Source: Candidatus Planktophila lacus (lineage in GTDB: Bacteria > Actinomycetota > Actinomycetes > Nanopelagicales > Nanopelagicaceae). Taken from it: a stretch of DNA of 64,000 nucleotides. The stretch lies in the NCBI RefSeq assembly GCF_002288325.1, contig NZ_CP016780.1, forward strand, positions 434,001 to 498,000, given 5' to 3'. The translations under genes and the position numbers were made by a program. Below the pieces are notes generated by a model that was not told the DNA's origin, made no database searches, and saw only the letters and a list, made by a program, of their open reading frames with translations. Positions 58,492-64,000 of this stretch are shown here, piece after piece; the stretch's first letter is position 1, and every line of letters starts with the position of its first letter.

Positions 58492-60090
58492 TTAATCAAT
58501 AGAAACTAGATCGAAGTACTCGTCTTTCCAAATATCTTCATCGCCATCAGGCAGCAAGATCACGCGCTCTGGCTTAAGGGCCTGAACAGCGCCTTCGTCG
58601 TGAGAGACCATGATTACTGCGCCTTGATATTCACCAAGAGCGCCCAAGATCTCTTCACGTGAAGCGGGATCTAAGTTGTTTGTTGGCTCATCTAGCAAAA
58701 GAACGTTTGCGGCAGATACAACAAGAGTTGCGAGTGCTAAACGAGTTCTTTCGCCACCAGATAAGACCTTCACTGGCTTATGAACATCATCGCCAACGAA
58801 TAAGAATGAACCAAGAACGTTACGGGCTTCTGGTTCGCGCAAGTCATCCTTGGAAGACATCATGTTTTCCAGAATTGTGCGATCAAAGTCGAGCATTTCA
58901 TGTTCCTGGGCGTAGTAACCAAGTTTTAAGCCATGGCCATGTTCAACTTTTCCAGTATCGGATTCGAGTTGATTGGCAAGGATCTTTAGAAGAGTAGTTT
59001 TTCCAGCACCGTTAAGTCCCAAGATAACAACGCGTGAGCCCTTATCGATAACACAGGAAACGTCGGTAAAGATTTCAAGTGATCCGTAGTTCTTAGAGAG
59101 CTCTTCACCGGATAGGGGAGTCTTTCCGCAAGGTGCTGGTGTTGGGAAGCGAAGTTTGGCGACCTTATCCTTAACGCGAACGTCATCGAGTGAGGAACGA
59201 AGTTTCTCAGCGCGACGTAACATGCCTTGAGCGGCAGTTGCCTTAGAAGCCTTAGCGCGCATCTTCTCGCCCTGCTTCTGCAAGATTTCAGCTTTCTTTT
59301 CGGCGTTGGCACGCTCTTTCTTGCGGCGATGTTCATCTTGCTCGCGCTGCAAGAGGTATTGCTTCCAGCCCAAGTTATAAACATCGATCACGTTACGGTT
59401 GCCATCGATATAGAAGACCTTATTTACAACTTGTTCGATCAAGTTAACATCGTGAGAGATGATGACAAGTCCGCCTGAATAAGTGCTGAGGTAGTTGCGA
59501 AGCCAGATGATTGAGTCAGCATCTAAGTGGTTCGTTGGCTCATCCAGAAGCAGAGTTTCTGCGCCCGAGAACAAGATACGTGCAAGTTCGATACGACGGC
59601 GCTGACCACCAGATAGTGTGTCTAGTTGATTGCCAAAGACTGCTTCAGATACGCCAAGTGAAGTTGCGATCGCTTCTGCTTCAGATGTTGCGGCATAACC
59701 ACCGGCTGCTTGGAACTCGGCATCGACGCGTGAGTAACGCTCCATCGCCTTTTCGAGTGCTTCACCTTCAGTTGTTGCCATCTCTTCTTCAACTTGGGTC
59801 ATACGCGCTGCGATCTGATCTAATCCGCGCGCCGATAAAATTCTTTCAATAACAGTGCCTTGATCTTCGCCAGTGCGGGGATCTTGAGGCAGATAACCGA
59901 TTTTGCCGGTGCGTTGTACTGCGCCACCTGCGGGGAGTGTTTCACCAGCAAGTACCTTGGCGAGCGTAGATTTTCCTGCGCCATTGCGACCAACGAATCC
60001 GATGCGATCTCCGTGGTTGATGCGAACATTTACTCCTGAGACCAGAAGTCGCGCACCTGCGCGTAGTTCAAGAGCACTTGTAGAGATCAT
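58492..60090 (-). CDS. ABC-F family ATP-binding protein
   Basis: A 532-residue soluble protein with two ABC domains and no membrane part. Domain 1: GRNGAGKSTLAKVL, LSGGQRRRIELARIL, LLLDEPTNHLD. Linker with charged coiled coil (RRKKERANAEKKAEIL), and domain 2: GLNGAGKTTLLKIL, LSGGERTRLALATL, LLLDEPTNNLD. ABC-F proteins act on the ribosome, for translation or antibiotic protection. The short linker without extra arms suggests a general factor. Confidence 0.92.
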   Translation of the reverse strand: MISTSALELRAGARLLVSGVNVRINHGDRIGFVGRNGAGKSTLAKVLAGETLPAGGAVQRTGKIGYLPQDPRTGEDQGTVIERILSARGLDQIAARMTQVEEEMATTEGEALEKAMERYSRVDAEFQAAGGYAATSEAEAIATSLGVSEAVFGNQLDTLSGGQRRRIELARILFSGAETLLLDEPTNHLDADSIIWLRNYLSTYSGGLVIISHDVNLIEQVVNKVFYIDGNRNVIDVYNLGWKQYLLQREQDEHRRKKERANAEKKAEILQKQGEKMRAKASKATAAQGMLRRAEKLRSSLDDVRVKDKVAKLRFPTPAPCGKTPLSGEELSKNYGSLEIFTDVSCVIDKGSRVVILGLNGAGKTTLLKILANQLESDTGKVEHGHGLKLGYYAQEHEMLDFDRTILENMMSSKDDLREPEARNVLGSFLFVGDDVHKPVKVLSGGERTRLALATLVVSAANVLLLDEPTNNLDPASREEILGALGEYQGAVIMVSHDEGAVQALKPERVILLPDGDEDIWKDEYFDLVSID

Positions 60091-60127
60091 TTGACGAAGT
60101 CTCCCACAGGGGAGAAGTTAAACGAAA

Positions 60128-61657
60128 TTAAGCAGCGCCAATTCGTGTGCGACGCGGGGTAGCGAATGATTTTCCGACTGCAGTTAGCTCGGTTGCAACC
60201 TGCGCCTTGATATTTTCTTCAGATTTTAGAAGAGCGCTAAGCGCGGCGATAGTTGTTTTGAGTTCTTTCTGTTCAGTCTCAAGTTCGAGTTTGCTCATCT
60301 TGGTCAAACGACGAAGCGGCATGTCGAGGATATAAGTTGCTTGTTCATCATTTAACTTAAAGTCCTTGATCAACTTCTCTTTGGCAGCGGCTGCATCATC
60401 GCTACCGCGAATAATCTTGATTACCTTATCGATATCAATGATCGCCTTAAGCAGACCATCGACCATTGATAGGCGACCTTCGGCCTTGGCTTTGCGATAT
60501 TCAGAGCGACGACGTACAACTTCGATGCGGTGATCGATAAAGACTTGTAGCAATTCCTTAAGTCCAAGAGTTTGTGGGCGACCCTTAACCAAGGCAACAG
60601 CGTTAATGGCGAAGGCATCTTCCATCGGAGTTAACTTATAGAGCTGTTCTAGAACTGCCTCTGGTTCAAAGCCGTTCTTTAGCTCGATAACTACGTTGGT
60701 TCCGGTCTGGCCATCAGTTAGATCGATGATGTCTGAAATACCTTGAATCTTCTTCGCCTTAGCAAGATCTGCAATACGTTCAACAACTTTTTCAGGGCCG
60801 ATGTTAAATGGAAGTTCCTTAATGGTGATACCCATCTTGCGAGAGGTAACTTTGCTGATTTCAACAGATGCGCGAACCTTAAATGAACCCTTACCGGTGG
60901 CATATGCCTCGCGTACGCCTTCGGCGCCAACGAGTTCTCCGCCAGTTGGAAAGTCTGGCCCAGGGATGTGCTTCATCAACTGATTAAGCGTCGCCTTAGG
61001 GTTATCAATTAAGAACTTAGTTGCAGCGATAACTTCACCTAGGTTATGTGGCGCCATATTTGTCGCCATACCAACTGCGATACCTGAACCGCCATTTACC
61101 AAAAGGTTTGGATACGCGGCAGGAAGAACAAGTGGCTCAAGCAATTGGCCGTCGTAGTTTGGACCAAAATCAACGGTGTCTTCATCGGCTTCAGCAACCA
61201 TCGCCATTGCAGCGTTGGCTAGACGAGCTTCGGTGTAACGCATCGCTGCAGGGCCAGAGTCGAGTGAACCAAAGTTTCCGTGGCCGTCGATTAGTGGAAC
61301 CTGCATTGAAAAAGATTGCGCCATACGAACAAGTGCATCGTAAATCGCTGAGTCACCGTGTGGGTGCAACTTACCCATTACTTCACCGACAACACGTGCG
61401 CTCTTCACATGGCCGCGCTCTGGACGAAGACCCATATCGGCCATCTGGTGCAAGATGCGGCGGTGAACTGGCTTTAAACCATCGCGCGCATCAGGAAGTG
61501 CTCGTGAGTAAATAACTGAGTATGCATATTCAAGAAATGATTCTGACATTTCAGATGAAACATCGATATCTACAATCTTGCCGGGATATTCACCGGGCTT
61601 TGGACCAACGACCTTCTTCGCCTTGGTCGATGCTGCGGCTTTCTTTGCTGTTGCCAT
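60128..61657 (-). CDS. parC: DNA topoisomerase IV subunit A lacking its C-terminal domain
   Basis: A 509-residue protein with a basic Lys/Ala-rich start, then the type IIA breakage-reunion core. QRDL-like helix SESFLEYAYSVIYSRALPDARDGLKPVHRRIL, here cited as RALPDARDGLKPVHRR, GKLHPHGDSAIYDALVR, catalytic Tyr in AAMRYTEARL, NLLVNGGSGIAVGMATN, and the coiled-coil KAEGRLSMVDGL ... MPLRRLTKM. It stops soon after residue 500, so the six-bladed pinwheel C-terminal domain, which usually adds about 250-300 residues, is absent. No remnant follows in the 37-bp gap. A TATCTT six bases before an out-of-frame ATG at 61665 makes the promoter/start unclear. Confidence 0.88.
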   Translation of the reverse strand: MATAKKAAASTKAKKVVGPKPGEYPGKIVDIDVSSEMSESFLEYAYSVIYSRALPDARDGLKPVHRRILHQMADMGLRPERGHVKSARVVGEVMGKLHPHGDSAIYDALVRMAQSFSMQVPLIDGHGNFGSLDSGPAAMRYTEARLANAAMAMVAEADEDTVDFGPNYDGQLLEPLVLPAAYPNLLVNGGSGIAVGMATNMAPHNLGEVIAATKFLIDNPKATLNQLMKHIPGPDFPTGGELVGAEGVREAYATGKGSFKVRASVEISKVTSRKMGITIKELPFNIGPEKVVERIADLAKAKKIQGISDIIDLTDGQTGTNVVIELKNGFEPEAVLEQLYKLTPMEDAFAINAVALVKGRPQTLGLKELLQVFIDHRIEVVRRRSEYRKAKAEGRLSMVDGLLKAIIDIDKVIKIIRGSDDAAAAKEKLIKDFKLNDEQATYILDMPLRRLTKMSKLELETEQKELKTTIAALSALLKSEENIKAQVATELTAVGKSFATPRRTRIGAA

Positions 61658-61682
61658 GCGCGCATTCTGCCAAGATAACTAG

Positions 61683-62588
61683 CTAAATCGCGGTACCTAC
61701 ACGCGGTCTGCCGCCGACGATTGCAACACAACCTGCCGCTAACTCTCCACCTGCCTGTAAAGCAGCGGTTAAATCGTGGTTCATCGAATATGAGGCGATA
61801 AATCCGGCGGCAAAACTATCTCCAGCCCCTGTTGTATCAACAACGGTAGCTGCAACTGCAGGAAGGCTAATGGAATCAAAACCGCGTGCTTTGGCGATAG
61901 CGCCAGCAGAGCCGCGTTTAATTACGACAACCTGCGAGAAATCAAGCAGGTAATCAAGAGCGCGTTCAATATCAACTGAGCCAGTTAAGTAAATCGATTC
62001 TTCTTCATTTAGGAATAAAACATCCATCATTGAAAACCAGTTATGTAACTCTTTATCTGCAACATCTTTCATCGCACCAACAGATGCGGGATCAAAATAA
62101 ATCGGTAGCCCATCTGCCTTGATCTTCTCAATCATCGCTAAAACACCATCACGGGCTAAGGGATTGAGAAGCGCGTAACCAGAGATGTAAACAGCTTGAA
62201 ATGAACCCAGATCAGGTAGGTCTGTCACGGTTAGTCGTGAATTTGCACCTTTATCCGGAAACATAGTGCGCTCACCTGATGAGTCAACAAGAACTACAAC
62301 AACGCCGGACGTTTCACCTGGAATTATTAGATCTCCATGGTTTACGCCTAAGGCATCGAATTCTGCAACGATCGCAGCACCTGCTGGATCATCTCCAACG
62401 TGGCTAACGATTGTGCTCCGTGCATCGGTACGAGTTAGCCAAGCGGCGACATTTCCTGCGGCTCCACCACTGCTGGTGCTGATGCGGCTTGCGGTATCGC
62501 TACCGAAATTAATTTTTTGGGGAGAAACGTTTATGCGGGCGATGACATCGAGCATTACATCGCCGATACACAGAACGTTAATTGTCAT
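61683..62588 (-). CDS. PfkB family kinase, probable pseudouridine kinase
   Basis: A 301-residue ribokinase-fold enzyme. GGAAGNVAAWLTRTDA near 40-55 binds sugar, DTTGAGDSFAAGFIASY near 250 is the PfkB signature 2 with catalytic Asp and anion hole. It is 15 bp downstream of psuG, an arrangement in which the kinase makes pseudouridine 5'-phosphate for PsuG. The sugar specificity is inferred from the neighbour. Confidence 0.85.
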   Translation of the reverse strand: MTINVLCIGDVMLDVIARINVSPQKINFGSDTASRISTSSGGAAGNVAAWLTRTDARSTIVSHVGDDPAGAAIVAEFDALGVNHGDLIIPGETSGVVVVLVDSSGERTMFPDKGANSRLTVTDLPDLGSFQAVYISGYALLNPLARDGVLAMIEKIKADGLPIYFDPASVGAMKDVADKELHNWFSMMDVLFLNEEESIYLTGSVDIERALDYLLDFSQVVVIKRGSAGAIAKARGFDSISLPAVAATVVDTTGAGDSFAAGFIASYSMNHDLTAALQAGGELAAGCVAIVGGRPRVGTAI

Positions 62589-62603
62589 TTAAATACCTAA
62601 GAG

Positions 62604-63518
62604 TTAGTGCTGCTGCTTAGCAACGGCGATATCAGCGGCAAGTGCTGAGTTCGATTTAATAATTTCGATATTTACTGAAAGCGATTCGCCTTCGCTGGCG
62701 GTGTGGAAATGCTCGAGAAGGAAAGGAGTTACCGCCTTGCCGACAATCCCCGCTTTACGTGCACCGGCTAGTCCGCTCTTCAAAATCGCATCATGGCGCT
62801 TGCGATCCATCTCGTGCTTTACCGGATTTGCGACAACCAACGCGCTCTTATTGGTCTTTAGCGCCTCACGTGAGTGAATGATTTGTGCGATCTCGGTAGC
62901 GCTTTCCACGCGATGTTCGATTGTAAAACCAGAATCAGTTAGGTAGAAACCTGGAAAGGCCGTTGTCTTATATCCAACTACGCCAATGGCTAGTGTTTCT
63001 AAACGCTCTAACGTTGCTGCCACATCGAGAATCGATTTAACACCAGCACATACAACAGTGATATCTAATTGTGAAAGCGCCGTAAGGTCGGCAGACTCAT
63101 CAAAAGTTTCATTGGCATCGCGGTGAACTCCGCCCAAACCACCAGTTGCAAAGACTCGGATTCCAGCAAGTGCGGCTAAATGTGCTGTTGCAGCAACTGT
63201 TGTCGCTGCGCTCTTCTTGCTCGCCGAGATAATGGCCAAGTCGCGACTAGATGCCTTAGCGATGTCATCGCGATTAGCAATTGCCTTTAATTGGTCATCG
63301 GTTAAGCCAATATGAACAACTCCATCGATTACCGCAATAGTTGCTGGAACTGCGCCATGATCACGGACGATATCTTCGACTTCACGCGCTACCTCTAAAT
63401 TTTGTGGGCGCGGCAGACCATGACTGATGATCGTTGATTCGAGTGCAACTATTGGTTTTCCTTCAGCCAGCGCTGCAGCAACTTCGGGCGATGGAGTAAA
63501 AGGCATACGGTGGCTCAT
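62604..63518 (-). CDS. psuG: Pseudouridine-5'-phosphate glycosidase
   Basis: A 304-residue enzyme that splits the C-C bond of pseudouridine 5'-phosphate into ribose 5-phosphate and uracil. Motifs: KPIVALESTIISHGLPRPQN in parts (VALESTIISHGLPRP), GAVPATIAVIDG, GIRVFATGGLGGVHR, VVCAGVKSILD, GYKTTAFPGFYL, and VANPVKHEMD. Start ATG 63518 with TAAGGT seven bases upstream. It leads the two-gene operon with the PfkB kinase. Confidence 0.93.
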   Translation of the reverse strand: MSHRMPFTPSPEVAAALAEGKPIVALESTIISHGLPRPQNLEVAREVEDIVRDHGAVPATIAVIDGVVHIGLTDDQLKAIANRDDIAKASSRDLAIISASKKSAATTVAATAHLAALAGIRVFATGGLGGVHRDANETFDESADLTALSQLDITVVCAGVKSILDVAATLERLETLAIGVVGYKTTAFPGFYLTDSGFTIEHRVESATEIAQIIHSREALKTNKSALVVANPVKHEMDRKRHDAILKSGLAGARKAGIVGKAVTPFLLEHFHTASEGESLSVNIEIIKSNSALAADIAVAKQQH

Positions 63519-63550
63519 AAGCCCAACCTTACCCGTGAGAAGATACCTCC

Positions 63551-64000
63551 GTGCATCTCTCGCAAATCACTCCTTCGCTCTTTGCCAGCCTAGGTTTAGC
63601 CGATGCCAGTGATCAAATAAATTGTGGTGCTAGCCCCAACGGCCGCGAACTTCTCTTTCTTGTAGATGGCTTAGGCGCAGATGCAGTTGAAAAGTTTTCT
63701 AGCTATATCCCAACACTTTCCGCGCTGATTCGCCACGGCGCTGTGCGCACTTCGTTTCCTTCAACGACGGCGACAAGCCTGGCAACGCTAACTACAGGTG
63801 TTAATCCCGGAACCCACGGAATGTTGGGTTACACCGTGCAAGTTCCACGCAGTGGTGGTCGCATTCTTAACTCACTTAAATGGGATGAACGCGTTGATCC
63901 AACAATTTGGCAACCTGTCCCGACTTTATTCGAGCGCGCAACGGCTGCAGATATCAACGTTACCCATGTTGCGGCAAAGCGTTATGAAGATACTGGTTTC
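63551..64000 (+). CDS. Alkaline phosphatase family / type I phosphodiesterase (partial)
   Basis: The first 150 residues of a longer protein, cut by the right edge. ELLFLVDGLGADAVEKF holds the first metal Asp, and TSFPSTTATSLATLTTGVNPG holds the nucleophile Thr or Ser after FPSTT, cited as FPSTTATSLATL. GTHGMLGY and VPTLFERATAA follow. These mark nucleotide pyrophosphatase/phosphodiesterase-like enzymes. Start GTG 63551, divergent from psuG with 32 bp between starts. Confidence 0.88.
   Translation, partial: MHLSQITPSLFASLGLADASDQINCGASPNGRELLFLVDGLGADAVEKFSSYIPTLSALIRHGAVRTSFPSTTATSLATLTTGVNPGTHGMLGYTVQVPRSGGRILNSLKWDERVDPTIWQPVPTLFERATAADINVTHVAAKRYEDTGF

Overview
The window looks like a piece of chromosome from a small-genome, moderate-GC planktonic actinobacterium. 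This is inferred from gene content and not from a 16S gene: a LexA / NrdR / class II ribonucleotide reductase block, a HrdB-type sigma factor with a Lys/Ala-rich N-terminus, a DUF7455 protein and ParE/ParC nearby, mycoredoxin, DUF4192, a SAM-IV riboswitch and very short intergenic gaps. The freshwater acI lineage (Nanopelagicales, Planktophila-like) fits best. Many genes have a TANNNT hexamer six or seven bases before the start codon and no Shine-Dalgarno sequence, so leaderless transcription seems common and was used to choose starts.

Layout. 1-8.7 kb: end of a secreted Septum_form-like protein, then a minus-strand run of inositol catabolism genes (iolD, mmsA), an amidohydrolase, a large secreted protein, a PH-like protein and a CPBP protease. 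8.7-17.1 kb: a tRNA, a secreted trypsin-like protease, DinB, DUF305, two coupled NlpC/P60 wall hydrolases, a zinc alcohol dehydrogenase, an old-yellow-enzyme oxidoreductase and small metal-binding proteins. 17.1-21.4 kb: an accessory block that looks like a defence cassette. An MrcB_N-DUF3883 protein faces a three-gene run of a nuclease/helicase DUF2075 protein, a MazG-like pyrophosphohydrolase and an unknown HNH-like protein. 21.7-22.25 kb: one intact tRNA among partial tRNA 5' halves, each placed after a hairpin terminator, with a 34-bp direct repeat.

22.3-34.2 kb: mycoredoxin, membrane proteins, a secreted cytochrome b5-like protein, metY, an FeS photolyase, a second large secreted protein of the same family as the one at 5.4 kb, prpB-prpD and a short UbiA-like protein. 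34.2-44.6 kb: lexA with two SOS boxes and a divergent LysM membrane protein (probable SOS division inhibitor), nrdR-nrdJ, an MFS permease, SDR and FAH enzymes, and a DinG/XPD-type helicase behind a short leader ORF. 44.6-48.7 kb: heme-type ABC transporter hmuTUV divergent from two secreted neocarzinostatin-like proteins. 48.7-64 kb: NUDIX, DUF4192, IMPase, ROK kinase, SAM-IV riboswitch plus metX, the primary sigma factor, CDGSH and DUF7455 proteins, parE, ABC-F, a ParC without its C-terminal domain, pseudouridine salvage (PfkB kinase plus PsuG) and the start of a phosphodiesterase.

Most interesting: the divergent MrcB-DUF3883 / DUF2075-MazG-HNH cassette with a palindrome over its promoter beside a decayed tRNA locus; a shared cationic two-cysteine C-terminal tail on three exported proteins; the uniform leaderless promoter architecture; and the truncated ParC.
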